Assembly (NCBI GenBank): GCA_016715425.1
Contig: JADKAC010000005.1
Span: forward strand, 1,054,001 to 1,118,000
Reading direction: 5' to 3'
Source of the DNA: Bacteroidota bacterium
GTDB lineage: Bacteria; Bacteroidota; Bacteroidia; Chitinophagales; BACL12
Length of the DNA: 64,000 bases
Shown here one piece after another: positions 17,840-27,103 of the stretch (the stretch's first letter is position 1; each line of letters opens with the position of its first letter). The position numbers and the translations under genes are program-made. The notes below the pieces were generated by a model, which was not told where the DNA came from, ran no database searches, and saw nothing but the letters and a program-made list of their open reading frames with translations.

Positions 17840-18941
17840 TTTACATATCATTTCATTTAATGTGCCTTATCCTCCTGACTATGGTGGTGTGATAGATGTG
17901 TATTATAAAATTAAAGCCTTGCATGCAGCAGGAGTAAAAATTCATTTACACACATTTATTTATGGAAGAAAAGAAAGCAGTGAATTGGAATCTCTTTGTG
18001 AGTCAGTGAAATATTATAAGCGCAAACCGATGTGGCAGGGAATATTTACAAACAAACCCATGATTGTTGATTCACGCCGGTCAAATGCATTATTGCAAAA
18101 TTTGTTGAAGGATAATTATCCCATTTTATTCGAAGGGTTACATGCATGCTATTATTTAAATGATGTAAAACTTTCAAAGCGTTTTAAAATGGTGCGCATG
18201 CATAATAATGAAGCGGAATATTATTTTTCTCTAGCAAAGAGAGAGAAGTCTTTTATTAACAGCATTTATTATTATGAAGAATTTAAACGGTTGAAATTAT
18301 TTGAGAAGAAATTAAAGAGTGCGGATTATTTACTTGCAATTGCACATCACGAAAAAGACTATTATAAAAAAATATTTAACAACACTTTATATGTGGGTCC
18401 ATTTCATGGAAATACAACTGTAACTGCAAAACCCGGGCATGGAAAATATGCGTTATATCATGGAAATTTATCAATAAGCGAAAATCAGGAAGCGGCAATG
18501 TATTTGATAGAGCAAGTATTTAATGAAATGGATTTGCATTTGATAATCGCCGGATTACAACCGGGTGAAGTTTTGAAAAAAAGCATTTCCAAAATAGAAA
18601 ATATTTCTCTGATTGATTCACCTGCTGATTGTGAATTGCAAGAATTAGTTGCAAATGCACATGTAAATATTTTGCCTTCATTTCAAAAAACAGGTGTGAA
18701 ATTGAAATTGATAAACAGTTTATTTAATGGCAGATTTTGTCTCACGAATCATCTGATGGTAGATCAAACCGGAATGGAAAAATATTGTACAATTGCCAAT
18801 ACGCCACATGAAATGAAAACAGCATTATACGATTTAATGGAAAGAGAATTCACAAATGAAGATTTAGAATTCAGAAAATTAATTGAAACAGAATATTCTA
18901 ATAAAACCGGTGCAGAAATTGTTATTCAATTGATGCAGTAG
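17829..18941 (+). CDS. Glycosyltransferase family protein
   Basis: GT-B-type protein of 370 residues. The N-terminus, SFNVPYPPDYGGVIDVYYKI, is the acceptor-side start of GT4 enzymes, with the PPDYGG loop. HNNEAEYY and YHGNLSISENQEA, which opens the C-terminal donor domain, follow. The last third (NVNILPSFQKTGVKLKLINSL) resembles the donor-binding end, though the usual E-x7-E is only partly kept. It overlaps the preceding gene and closes the run starting at 12517. Its end overlaps the FtsE-like gene of the other strand by 20 bases. Probable role in cell-surface glycan synthesis. Confidence 0.8.
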   Translation: MSNSLHIISFNVPYPPDYGGVIDVYYKIKALHAAGVKIHLHTFIYGRKESSELESLCESVKYYKRKPMWQGIFTNKPMIVDSRRSNALLQNLLKDNYPILFEGLHACYYLNDVKLSKRFKMVRMHNNEAEYYFSLAKREKSFINSIYYYEEFKRLKLFEKKLKSADYLLAIAHHEKDYYKKIFNNTLYVGPFHGNTTVTAKPGHGKYALYHGNLSISENQEAAMYLIEQVFNEMDLHLIIAGLQPGEVLKKSISKIENISLIDSPADCELQELVANAHVNILPSFQKTGVKLKLINSLFNGRFCLTNHLMVDQTGMEKYCTIANTPHEMKTALYDLMEREFTNEDLEFRKLIETEYSNKTGAEIVIQLMQ

Positions 18942-19635
18942 AAGTAATTTCATTAATGCTACCATTGGCACATTGCAAAATCTTTGAAGGATATTTATCT
19001 AATATTCCATAATTATGTGTAGCCATAAGTATAGCAGTGTTATATTCTTTATTTAAATAAATTAACAACTGCATTATATCTTCGCTTGTATCCGGATCCA
19101 GATTTCCAGTGGGTTCATCTGCAATAACTATCTCGGGATCATTTATAATTGCACGTGCAATAACCACTCGCTGTTGTTCACCACCGGAAAGTTCGTAAGG
19201 CATTTTAAATCCTTTAGTTTGTAACCCAACTCTGCGCAGGGCTTCATCAATTTTAATTTTGATAAGTGCTTTATCTGAAGTGCCTGTTGCCCTTAAAACA
19301 AATTCAAGATTTTCTTCAACATTTCTATCCATCAACAATTGAAAGTCTTGAAATACGATTCCTAATTTGCGTCGCAAATACGGAATGTTTTTCCAATTTG
19401 CTTCAGCGAGATTAAAGCCACATACAAATGCACTTCCGCTATGCAAATGTAGATCTGCATAAATCGTTTTTAATAAACTGCTTTTACCGCTACCTGTTTT
19501 ACCAATCAGGTAAATAAATTCGCCGTAATCTATTGCAAAATTGACATTATGCAAAATGAGTGATTCACCTTGATAAATTTCCACTTTATTAAAGTCAATT
19601 ACTTTTTCATCTCGAGTGGGAAAAGTTGTATCCAT
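18922..19635 (-). CDS. ftsE: FtsE-like cell-division ABC transporter ATPase
   Basis: ATP-binding protein of 237 residues that would pair with membrane protein FtsX to control peptidoglycan hydrolases at the septum. Walker A is GKTGSGKSS, the Q-loop GIVFQDFQLL, the signature LSGGEQQRV, Walker B IVIADEPTGNLD, and the H-loop MATHN. The stretch LRRKLGIVFQDFQLLMDRNVEENL is characteristic of FtsE rather than LolD or MacB. No ftsX is adjacent, which is common in Bacteroidota. The 3' end overlaps the convergent glycosyltransferase gene. Confidence 0.82.
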   Translation of the reverse strand: MDTTFPTRDEKVIDFNKVEIYQGESLILHNVNFAIDYGEFIYLIGKTGSGKSSLLKTIYADLHLHSGSAFVCGFNLAEANWKNIPYLRRKLGIVFQDFQLLMDRNVEENLEFVLRATGTSDKALIKIKIDEALRRVGLQTKGFKMPYELSGGEQQRVVIARAIINDPEIVIADEPTGNLDPDTSEDIMQLLIYLNKEYNTAILMATHNYGILDKYPSKILQCANGSINEITSTASIE

Positions 19636-19769
19636 TAGCGGCTAAGATAAAGTCATTGAAAGTTTATGAAGCAATATTTTTACACATATCTAATATTGAA
19701 AAGTGTTTTAATAAACAGATAGTGGATTTGTGCAATCATTTCTAAAATGAAAAAGGATGTATTATTATT

Positions 19770-20534
19770 CTATTTAATATTCAAATTCCAATCGTAATTA
19801 TAAAAAGTAACAGTGTAATCTGCTGGAATTGGAGTGCTACGAAATTTATTTATAAAATTAATTACCGTTCCTGTGTTATTCACAAAGTCATCTTTGTACC
19901 AATCAAATAATTGAGAGATAGCAACAGTTTTTGCAGAAGCATCCACTTTAATAAAGGAAGCATCATTCATTGCTTTTTTAGTTTGATTAATTAATTGTGT
20001 TTGTACTTTATCAGGCATATATGCTTCACTCATAAGTTTAGGACAGCCGATTGCTGCACACACCAGAGCAAAGTGTACACGTGGGTCAGGTCTTAAAAAT
20101 TTATTTTCAATATCATTTAGCGTTATCATATTGCCGGCTATATTATGCGGCTTTGCATCAAAAAATCCTTTTACATCTAACGGTGATTTTATTGGCATAT
20201 TCATAACCACAGAATTTATAGTCAGCAGATTATAGGCATTTAAATAAAATGCAGTCTTTGTGTTTTTATCCGCTTTAGAAACATCTGCTTTTTCAATCAT
20301 ATTAATCAATGTTACCAACTCTGCTTTTTGTTTGCCGATAAGTGCGTAATCTACTTTTCCATTTGATACATATTTTCCAAAAAAAGTATTGGAATTGGAA
20401 AAAAACTCATTCAGATCTGCAGGTGCAGATAGCTCATTTGAATCAGAGTGCACATTGGCAGCAAACGTATTTTGATTGAATACGAAAAATGTAATTGTCA
20501 GAAAGGCTATTGTAAATTTTTTAAAAGATAACAT
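19770..20534 (-). CDS. DUF547-domain exported protein
   Basis: Predicted exported protein of about 254 residues, function unknown. The frame is open up to 20642, but the ATG at 20534 (MLSFKKFTIAFLTITFFVF) gives a clean signal peptide ending TFA; the 36 residues before it look like untranslated leader. DUF547 features include TAFYLNAYNLLTINSVV, FFDAKPHNIAG, HFALVCAAIGCPKL and the C-terminal SQLFDWYKDDF. The fold is thought to be related to papain or transglutaminase-like hydrolases, but the substrate is unknown. It stands alone, with 134 bp to the ftsE-like gene downstream. Confidence 0.85.
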   Translation of the reverse strand: MLSFKKFTIAFLTITFFVFNQNTFAANVHSDSNELSAPADLNEFFSNSNTFFGKYVSNGKVDYALIGKQKAELVTLINMIEKADVSKADKNTKTAFYLNAYNLLTINSVVMNMPIKSPLDVKGFFDAKPHNIAGNMITLNDIENKFLRPDPRVHFALVCAAIGCPKLMSEAYMPDKVQTQLINQTKKAMNDASFIKVDASAKTVAISQLFDWYKDDFVNNTGTVINFINKFRSTPIPADYTVTFYNYDWNLNIK

Positions 20535-20676
20535 TGGATATTTTTTTATTGATAAGTGAGACAAAATTGCAACAATCCTGCCATGCAACTTGAATTTATG
20601 TGTCAGATTATCTGCCCTTTTAATCAAAGTTTGCAAAATCATATATAGTTAGGTTTCTTTGTATAAAATTAATCGG

Positions 20677-20889
20677 ATGAAGAAATCAGCCTTAATATCT
20701 ATGTTGTTAGTATGTTTTGCTCTTACTTTAGGCGCATGCACAAAATGTACTGTGTGTACAAAATTTGACTTAACTACAGGTGAAGAAATTGTGGAGGAAT
20801 ATTGTGGAACAGGTACGCAAGTTACGGATTTTGAAAAAGAATGGTCAATTAATTATGATACCCTCGGCGGATATTGCGCTCGTAAATAA
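20677..20889 (+). CDS. Small cysteine-rich lipoprotein
   Basis: Predicted lipoprotein of 70 residues. The start at 20677 gives MKKSALISMLLVCFALTLGAC, with the lipobox LGAC at its end, so the mature protein is only about 50 residues. It contains six cysteines counting the lipidated one (CTKCTVCTK, EEYCGTG, GGYCARK). The CTxCTVC spacing could bind metal or form disulfides in the periplasm. It is convergent with the DUF3137 gene, two bases away. No family is recognised. Confidence 0.65.
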   Translation: MKKSALISMLLVCFALTLGACTKCTVCTKFDLTTGEEIVEEYCGTGTQVTDFEKEWSINYDTLGGYCARK

Positions 20890-20891
20890 TA

Positions 20892-21803
20892 CTAAATCTC
20901 TCTTATTTCTTTTGAAAAATTACTGCAACACAAATGCAGTGTATTATAAATAAAATCCAGATCATAATAATATTGCTCTGGTGGTTTCAAATTATAAGTA
21001 GTTCTAATTATTGATGGCTGTAAATAATTTGAAGCGTGAACGGCAATACAAATTCCGCTTTTGTAAATACTTATAAAAATATCTTTTCGGTGCAATTCTG
21101 TATAATTTTTTATAATAAGCAGGACTTCAGGAGAAATTATTTTTTCTAAAATAAATTGATCTGCATTGTAAATAAATAGTCCATCCTTATTTTCAAATAC
21201 ATTTATAAACTCTGAATTTTCTTTAATAGCACTATTGAGTAATTTATTTGTAATAATAATTATAGGGTCATTAAGATTAATATGTAAATCCGCCAATCCA
21301 ACCAATCCATTAAAGACTTTTAACTGTGCATTAAACCCTTGTTTATTTTTCTGTTCCGTATGACTTTGAATTTCAGAAATGGCACATTGAATATCATACT
21401 CAATGAAGGTCAATAAATGCATTCCGCCGTATTGAGCAGGGAATCCACTTATCAAATATGCATCATTTAAAAGTCGAAGTTTGTGATAACCATCATAATT
21501 ATATGTTGCATTTGGAATAATATCCCGTGAGATTGTTTGGGCAACTGTAGATTGGTAAGAGTTTGTGAAATCAGAAACCGATACACCAAATCTGCTTGTA
21601 TAAGCAAGTACAAATATGACGACAATCGCAATTCCGATAGACATCCATGTAATTGCTTCTAAAGCAAATCCTGCTAGAAAAACAATACCAAAGATTATAT
21701 AATTAAAGATAATGCGTTTGCGAAGAGTTTCTGTTTTATATAATGCCGGTATTAATTTATTTTTAAAAATGTATTGTAATTGAGGGGAGGAGGTTACGGG
21801 CAT
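20892..21803 (-). CDS. DUF3137-like membrane protein
   Basis: Protein of 303 residues with two adjacent transmembrane helices (about 30-47 and 52-70) and a large soluble C-terminal part. The order resembles DUF3137 proteins: an N-terminal helix pair, then a domain with the pattern YLISGFPAQYGG, IQCAISEIQSHTE and VFNGLVGLADL. Function unknown. Its ATG overlaps the stop codon of the 42-residue gene upstream (TAATG), so translation is probably coupled. It is the last gene of the LOG operon. Confidence 0.6.
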   Translation of the reverse strand: MPVTSSPQLQYIFKNKLIPALYKTETLRKRIIFNYIIFGIVFLAGFALEAITWMSIGIAIVVIFVLAYTSRFGVSVSDFTNSYQSTVAQTISRDIIPNATYNYDGYHKLRLLNDAYLISGFPAQYGGMHLLTFIEYDIQCAISEIQSHTEQKNKQGFNAQLKVFNGLVGLADLHINLNDPIIIITNKLLNSAIKENSEFINVFENKDGLFIYNADQFILEKIISPEVLLIIKNYTELHRKDIFISIYKSGICIAVHASNYLQPSIIRTTYNLKPPEQYYYDLDFIYNTLHLCCSNFSKEIREI

Positions 21804-21931
21804 TAATTAAAAATTATATCATAAAAGAATTTCCCAGCAACAAGCCAAAGTATCCCTTTAATAAGGAAAAATAAAAATCCTATTACGCCAAAGCGTTTTA
21901 GAAATAATTTAAATTTTGGTGAAATTTTCAT
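21803..21931 (-). CDS. 42-residue hydrophobic membrane peptide
   Basis: Small ORF read directly from the minus strand. It begins MKISPKFKLFLKRFG, passes through one hydrophobic helix (VIGFLFFLIKGILWLVAG) and ends FFYDIIFN. ATG is at 21931; the TAA shares its last A with the ATG of the DUF3137 gene (TAATG), and only 22 bp separate it from the LOG gene. Basic N-terminus and one helix predict an inner-membrane peptide with the N-terminus inside. The coupling and perfect fit in an otherwise closed gap are the main support; function unknown. Confidence 0.7.
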   Translation of the reverse strand: MKISPKFKLFLKRFGVIGFLFFLIKGILWLVAGKFFYDIIFN

Positions 21932-21953
21932 TTAAAAATGTAAAGATAAAAGT

Positions 21954-22697
21954 TTAAAATTTTTCATTCAGGATTCTGCGTGGTTTTAACTTTTTGATTT
22001 GGTAGTTTTCTCCAATATAATTTTGAATATGATTTACTGCCTCGGCTACATCATCTGTAAATAACACATATTTCAAGTCTTCCGGATCAATGGTCTTATT
22101 AACCTGCATTTTCGTTAATAGTTCCAGTATATCTGTGTAATATTCTTTTCCAATTACTACTAAGGGAAAATCTTTAATAGTTTTTGTTTGGATAAGAGTG
22201 AGTGTTTCAAAAAATTCATCCATGGTTCCGACGCCACCGGGCATTACCACAAATCCATATGAATATTTGGTTAACAAAACTTTACGCACAAAAAAATATT
22301 TAATAGTTACCCATTTGTGCATATAAGGATTATACTGCTGCTCTTGCGGTAGCACAATATTGCATCCCACAGAAATTCCACCTGATTCAAAGGCTCCACG
22401 ATTAGCAGCTTCCATAATTCCGGGACCTCCACCGGTTAATATTGTTAATCCGATATCACTTAATTCCTTTCCTAATTCACGGGCTTTTTGATAATAAGGA
22501 TGCGATTCCTCAAATCGTGCGGAACCAAAAACTGTGATACATGGTCCGACAAAATGCAATGCCCGATATCCCTTTATAAATTCTTTGAATATGTCAAAAG
22601 CGGTTTTTAATTCATTGAATCTGGATAATGGTCCTGAAAGAAATTCACGTGTTTTTTTTAACTTTTGTTGTTGGTTATTTTCTTCTTGTTTTTTCAT
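21954..22697 (-). CDS. LOG / TIGR00730-family Rossmann-fold protein
   Basis: Cytoplasmic protein of 247 residues of the LOG family (often labelled lysine decarboxylase-like), whose characterised members are phosphoribohydrolases that release free bases from nucleoside 5'-monophosphates. The paired signatures are present: GGGPGIMEAANRGA (about 95-110) and PGGVGTMDEFFET (about 155-167). The N-terminus carries an additional helical segment (about 50 residues) before VTVFGSA-like text (ITVFGSARF). It heads a three-gene minus-strand operon with the small membrane peptide and the DUF3137 protein. The true substrate in this organism is unknown. Confidence 0.9.
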   Translation of the reverse strand: MKKQEENNQQQKLKKTREFLSGPLSRFNELKTAFDIFKEFIKGYRALHFVGPCITVFGSARFEESHPYYQKARELGKELSDIGLTILTGGGPGIMEAANRGAFESGGISVGCNIVLPQEQQYNPYMHKWVTIKYFFVRKVLLTKYSYGFVVMPGGVGTMDEFFETLTLIQTKTIKDFPLVVIGKEYYTDILELLTKMQVNKTIDPEDLKYVLFTDDVAEAVNHIQNYIGENYQIKKLKPRRILNEKF

Positions 22698-22944
22698 AAT
22701 AAAAATTAATTTAACATGTCTAGCAAATTATTTATAAACGCAATTTGAATGATATTGAATTTTGCCAAATATAATTAGGCTGATAAGATATAATCCATAA
22801 CCAATTGTTTATAGATTATCGATTGGGCTATCTTGATTTTATTATACAATTAGCTGTTGAATTAAATGATATTATTATCTGCTGATATTCTCGATACCAA
22901 TTTAACCATAATTAATATTATGTTAAGTAAGATATTTAATAAAA

Positions 22945-22965
22945 AGGAGGACATTGCATCCTCCT
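22945..22965 (-). terminator. Rho-independent terminator after the TPR gene
   Basis: Minus strand: AGGAGGA, a 7-base loop TGCAATG, TCCTCCT, then a T-run (TTTTTATT). It lies 8 bp past the stop of the 22974-24365 gene and would end the gyrA-TPR transcript. Confidence 0.85.
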
Positions 22966-22973
22966 CTAATTAT

Positions 22974-24365
22974 TTACTCCCCTAATAAAAGCTTCATTTC
23001 ATTTACTTTAGTCATATTGCCAGTCTTGGCATATATTTCTTTTAGAGCTTGCATAGTTGGAATATCTGCCGGGCTGGTTTTATGTGCAGCTTCAAAATAA
23101 GGTAATGCTTGAGTATATAAACCATTGCGTTTTTTCTCCATAGCTGTATATTCGGCATCAGCATCTAAAGGCAAATTAATCATATACTTGTTCAATTCAA
23201 TTGCCTTGTTATAATACAATGCACCCAAGTTCAGATTTGCTTCAAAATTTTCTGGCTGCAGAGCTATTGCTCTTTGATATGCATTAACTGCAGCGTCAAA
23301 ATAGGCTTGTGCTTGTTCCGGATTACTACATTTTTTAATTACATCATTAATTTTCTTAGTATCACCATCAAAGGATAACACTTTACCACCTTCCATTGTA
23401 ATTGAATAGCCATCATATTTCCATACTTCTTTAATAAAATTCATATTTGACTCATCTTTTGCTATAGATTGTGGTTCGCCTACACAAGTTTTAACAGTGC
23501 TTGATGGAGTACCAGATTCTAAGCTTGCGGTTTTAATAAGTTCGCCATTTGCATTTCCTAAAGCAAAATACAATTGAATATTATCCGGGTCAATGGCGAT
23601 AGCTTCTTCTAATTTGTCAACAATATCACCCACATTCCCTTTATTGAGATAATAATTTAACTCCGAAATAATAAGAGCTTCGTTTTGTGGAAATGCTTTC
23701 CGTCCAGTTTCAATAACTTCTAATGCCTTGTCTTCCATGCCTTTGGAAGAATATAAGTCAGATAATGATTGATAGACGTATGGTTCATTATATTTCATAT
23801 CTACTAAGCGCTGAAATATCGCAATTGCTTCTTCAGTTTTCCCAATTTTTTCTGCTGTTAATCCGGTATTAAAGATTACGCCAGTATCTATTGCCATAGT
23901 AGGATCTATTTCTAACTGCAACATATTGGCTTCGGAAGATTTAGAAAAAGATGTATAAGCTTTCTCAAAATCTTTATTGCCATAGGCTTGTGCTCCTTGA
24001 TTAAAATATCCCATTTGTAGATATTGATACTCAATTAACATTTGACTTTTTAAATTTTTAACATCAGGCATTGACATAGCTTTTTGGAAAGATTCCATTG
24101 CCACATCAAGCGGTTTATCTGATAGATCAGTAAATTTTCCGGTTTGATCAAATGCTATAGCGGAATAAATTTTTCCTCTATAAAACCAGGTTTTTGCCTG
24201 AGTAGCGGTTTTTTCATTCACGGCTGCAATTTCAATTGCCTCTTGTGCCCTGTCAAGTTCTCCATTTGCCAGATATGTGATGGCGGAAGAAACTTTGCTT
24301 GATTGAGCTGCAGCAATGTTTATCGTCATTAATACTATTGTGGCTGCTAAACCTAATTTTTTCAT
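22974..24365 (-). CDS. Exported tetratricopeptide-repeat protein
   Basis: Protein of 463 residues with a signal peptide (MKKLGLAATIVLMTINIAAA) and about seven to eight TPR-like helix pairs, for example AQAYGNKDFEKAYTSFSKS, KTEEAIAIFQRLVDMKY, YQRAIALQPENFEANLNLG and ALPYFEAAHKTSPADIPTM. Between repeats, at about 285-345, sits an unusual insert with a single Cys pair (VKTCVGEPQ, IKKCSNPEQ). TPR proteins scaffold complexes; this one is probably periplasmic. It starts 43 bases after gyrA and seems co-transcribed with it; the gyrA-TPR order is common in Bacteroidota. Specific function unknown. Confidence 0.85.
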   Translation of the reverse strand: MKKLGLAATIVLMTINIAAAQSSKVSSAITYLANGELDRAQEAIEIAAVNEKTATQAKTWFYRGKIYSAIAFDQTGKFTDLSDKPLDVAMESFQKAMSMPDVKNLKSQMLIEYQYLQMGYFNQGAQAYGNKDFEKAYTSFSKSSEANMLQLEIDPTMAIDTGVIFNTGLTAEKIGKTEEAIAIFQRLVDMKYNEPYVYQSLSDLYSSKGMEDKALEVIETGRKAFPQNEALIISELNYYLNKGNVGDIVDKLEEAIAIDPDNIQLYFALGNANGELIKTASLESGTPSSTVKTCVGEPQSIAKDESNMNFIKEVWKYDGYSITMEGGKVLSFDGDTKKINDVIKKCSNPEQAQAYFDAAVNAYQRAIALQPENFEANLNLGALYYNKAIELNKYMINLPLDADAEYTAMEKKRNGLYTQALPYFEAAHKTSPADIPTMQALKEIYAKTGNMTKVNEMKLLLGE

Positions 24366-24408
24366 TTGGCTAATTTTTATATGTAATTAAAAGAGAGTGA
24401 TTTAAAAA

Positions 24409-26940
24409 TTATTCTTCATTGGTTTGTTCTTCCTCAGTTCCTGGAATTTCTTCATCATTAATAACAACTTCTTCTTCTCGGTCAATTCTAGTTACAGATG
24501 CAATTTGGTCTGTACCTTTCAAACTAATGAGCCTAACTCCTTGAGTAGCTCGGCCCATTTTCCTTAGGCTATCCACTCCCATTCTTATTGCAATTCCATT
24601 TTCGGTTATTATGATTAGGTCATTTTGATCTGTAACTGCCTTTAATGCAATCAGCTTGCCAGTTTTTTCTGTAATCTTAATTGTAGAAACACCTTTACCC
24701 CCTCGGTTTGTAACTCTGTAAACATCTCCTCCATCTTCCGGATCTACCAGATTGGTGCGTTTTCCATAACCTTTTTCACTAACTACTAATACTGTAGTAT
24801 CCATATTTTCCTTATCAACACAGATCATTCCTACTACTTCATCAGCTTCATTTGCTAATCGAATTCCTCTAACGCCGGTGGAATTTCTTCCCATTGGTCT
24901 CACTTTTCCTTCAGGGAATCGAATTGCTCTTCCCGATTTAACCGCCATCATAATATCAAGTTTGCCATTGGTAAGTTTTACTTCAAGCAACTGATCTTCA
25001 TCTTTAATATTGATAGCAATAATACCATTCGTTCTTGGTCTGGAAAAGGCTTCAACAGTAGTTTTTTTAATAACACCTTTTTTAGTACAGAAAATCAAGT
25101 AATGCGAATTGATAAATTCTTCATCTTTTAAATCATGAATATCAATGGTGGCCATAACTTTATCTCCAGGAGGCAGATTTATTAGGTTTTGCATAGCTCT
25201 TCCTTTGGAAGTTCTGCTGCCTTCAGGAATTTGATACACAGGTAACCAGAAACATTTGCCTTGTTGTGTGAAGAATAACATTGTATCGTGTGTGGAGGCA
25301 ATGAAGATATGCTCTATAAAATCCTCATCTCTTGTTTCACTTCCCTTAAAGCCTGTTCCACCACGACCTTGTCTGCGATATTCAGTTGCAGCGGTCCGTT
25401 TAATATATCCCATATGTGAAATGGTGATTACCACATCTTCCTCATTAATCAGATCAGCAATGGAAAGCTCACCTTCGGCGGCAGTAATACTAGTTCTGCG
25501 TTTATCACCGAATCTTTCTAGCACTTCATTCACTTCATCCACAATAATCTGCATGCGGATATCTTCATTATCCAAAATTTCTTTCAGGCGTTTTATTTGC
25601 GCCATCACTTCTTCATACTCAAGTTTTATTTTATCACGCTCAAGTCCAGTTAATCTCTGCAAACGCATTTCCAGAATTGCTTTAGCCTGAATTTCAGATA
25701 AACCAAATTTGCTGATAAGTCCCTCTCTCGCATCATCCGGTGTTTTGGAACCTCGTATTAAAGCAATTACTTCATCTAGATGGTCTAAAGCAATCATCAA
25801 TCCTTCCAGAATATGTGCTCTTTCTTCAGCTTTACGCAGTTCGAATTGAGTACGGCGCACAACCACTTCATGTCTGAACAATACAAATTGCTCAATTATC
25901 TGTTTTAAGCCCAACAATTTAGGTCGGCCATTTACAAGGCAGATATTATTAACACCATAAGATGATTGAAGCTGCGTGTATTTATACAATTGATTTAAAA
26001 TAACAGCGGCAACTCCATCCCTTTTCAATTCAATTACAATACGAAATCCTTCTCTGTTGCTTTCATCCCGTATATCAGAAATGCCTTCTATTTTCTTTTC
26101 ATTAACCAGTTCGGCCATTTTTGTTATCAACACTGACTTATTCACCTGAAAAGGAATTTCAGTAATAATGATTTGTTCACGGTTGTTTGCCATTGATTCA
26201 ATTTCGGCAATGCCCCGAACCACGATGCGCCCTCTACCTGTTTCAAAACTTTCCAAAATCCCATCCACTCCATAGATTTGGCCCCCAGTTGGGAAATCCG
26301 GACCTTTTACATATTCCATTAATTCTAAAGTGGTTATCTCTCTATTCTTAATGAATGCGATTATGCCGTTACAGATTTCAGTAAGGTTATGGGGCAACAT
26401 ATTAGTAGCCATACCGACAGCAATACCACTGCTCCCATTCACCAATAAATTAGGAATTCGGGATGGCATTACCGAAGGCTCCTTTAAAGTATCATCGAAG
26501 TTATTAGTAAAATCAACGGTGTCTTTTTCAAGGTCGCTGATGATATCTTCTGTAATTCTCTGGAAACGAGCTTCTGTATAACGCATTGCGGCAGGTGAAT
26601 CGCCATCAACAGAACCGAAGTTACCCTGACCATCCACCAAAGGATATCTCATACTCCAGTCTTGAGCCATCCGTACCATTGCATCATACACAGATGTATC
26701 ACCATGCGGGTGATATTTACCGAGCACCTCTCCTACAATACGAGCGGATTTTTTATAAGGCTTGTTATAATTAACACCCAGATCGTGCATACCGAACAGC
26801 ACTCTGCGGTGAACGGGTTTCAATCCGTCACGTACATCCGGAATTGCCCGGGACACGATTACCGACATTGAATAATCAATGTAGGCAGTCTTCATTTCTT
26901 CTTCGATATTTATGGGAATAATTCTTTCTCCGTCTGACAT
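24409..26940 (-). CDS. gyrA: DNA gyrase subunit A
   Basis: Type II topoisomerase subunit of 843 residues that breaks and rejoins DNA during negative supercoiling with GyrB. The catalytic tyrosine is Tyr121 in [10 protein letters not shown]. The quinolone-contact region reads [17 protein letters not shown], with Thr82 at the position of E. coli Ser83 and Asp86 at that of Asp87. The C-terminal beta-pinwheel has the GyrA box QGRGGTG, which separates it from ParC, and the protein ends in an acidic tail ([19 protein letters not shown]). Start [17 protein letters not shown] is standard. Followed by the TPR gene in the same operon. Confidence 0.97.
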   Translation of the reverse strand: MSDGERIIPINIEEEMKTAYIDYSMSVIVSRAIPDVRDGLKPVHRRVLFGMHDLGVNYNKPYKKSARIVGEVLGKYHPHGDTSVYDAMVRMAQDWSMRYPLVDGQGNFGSVDGDSPAAMRYTEARFQRITEDIISDLEKDTVDFTNNFDDTLKEPSVMPSRIPNLLVNGSSGIAVGMATNMLPHNLTEICNGIIAFIKNREITTLELMEYVKGPDFPTGGQIYGVDGILESFETGRGRIVVRGIAEIESMANNREQIIITEIPFQVNKSVLITKMAELVNEKKIEGISDIRDESNREGFRIVIELKRDGVAAVILNQLYKYTQLQSSYGVNNICLVNGRPKLLGLKQIIEQFVLFRHEVVVRRTQFELRKAEERAHILEGLMIALDHLDEVIALIRGSKTPDDAREGLISKFGLSEIQAKAILEMRLQRLTGLERDKIKLEYEEVMAQIKRLKEILDNEDIRMQIIVDEVNEVLERFGDKRRTSITAAEGELSIADLINEEDVVITISHMGYIKRTAATEYRRQGRGGTGFKGSETRDEDFIEHIFIASTHDTMLFFTQQGKCFWLPVYQIPEGSRTSKGRAMQNLINLPPGDKVMATIDIHDLKDEEFINSHYLIFCTKKGVIKKTTVEAFSRPRTNGIIAINIKDEDQLLEVKLTNGKLDIMMAVKSGRAIRFPEGKVRPMGRNSTGVRGIRLANEADEVVGMICVDKENMDTTVLVVSEKGYGKRTNLVDPEDGGDVYRVTNRGGKGVSTIKITEKTGKLIALKAVTDQNDLIIITENGIAIRMGVDSLRKMGRATQGVRLISLKGTDQIASVTRIDREEEVVINDEEIPGTEEEQTNEE

Positions 26941-26965
26941 ATTTTTCTACTTAAATTAAGGTCTG

Positions 26966-26973
26966 CAAATTTA
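26966..26973 (-). promoter_or_regulatory. Putative -7 box of gyrA
   Basis: On the minus strand TAAATTTG fits TAnnTTTG exactly and ends 25 bases before the gyrA ATG at 26940. A -33 TTTG at the standard spacing is not evident. Confidence 0.4.
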
Positions 26974-27103
26974 CTCAATTGACCCTGTATACCATAGCCT
27001 GAAAGCCCTTATTTGATGCAAGTTTTCAACATGTTATAGTCAAATAAAAATATGGAGTATTACAACTGGAGAAACACCACTGATTATTGCCCGAAATGCC
27101 GCA

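Noticed and set aside
19770..20642. Full 290-codon frame as the DUF547 gene
   Set aside because: The first 36 residues are not signal-like and the inner ATG at 20534 gives a clean signal peptide.
25256..25690. 144-codon plus-strand ORF
   Set aside because: Lies wholly antisense to gyrA and has no domain or start context; a shadow of codon bias.
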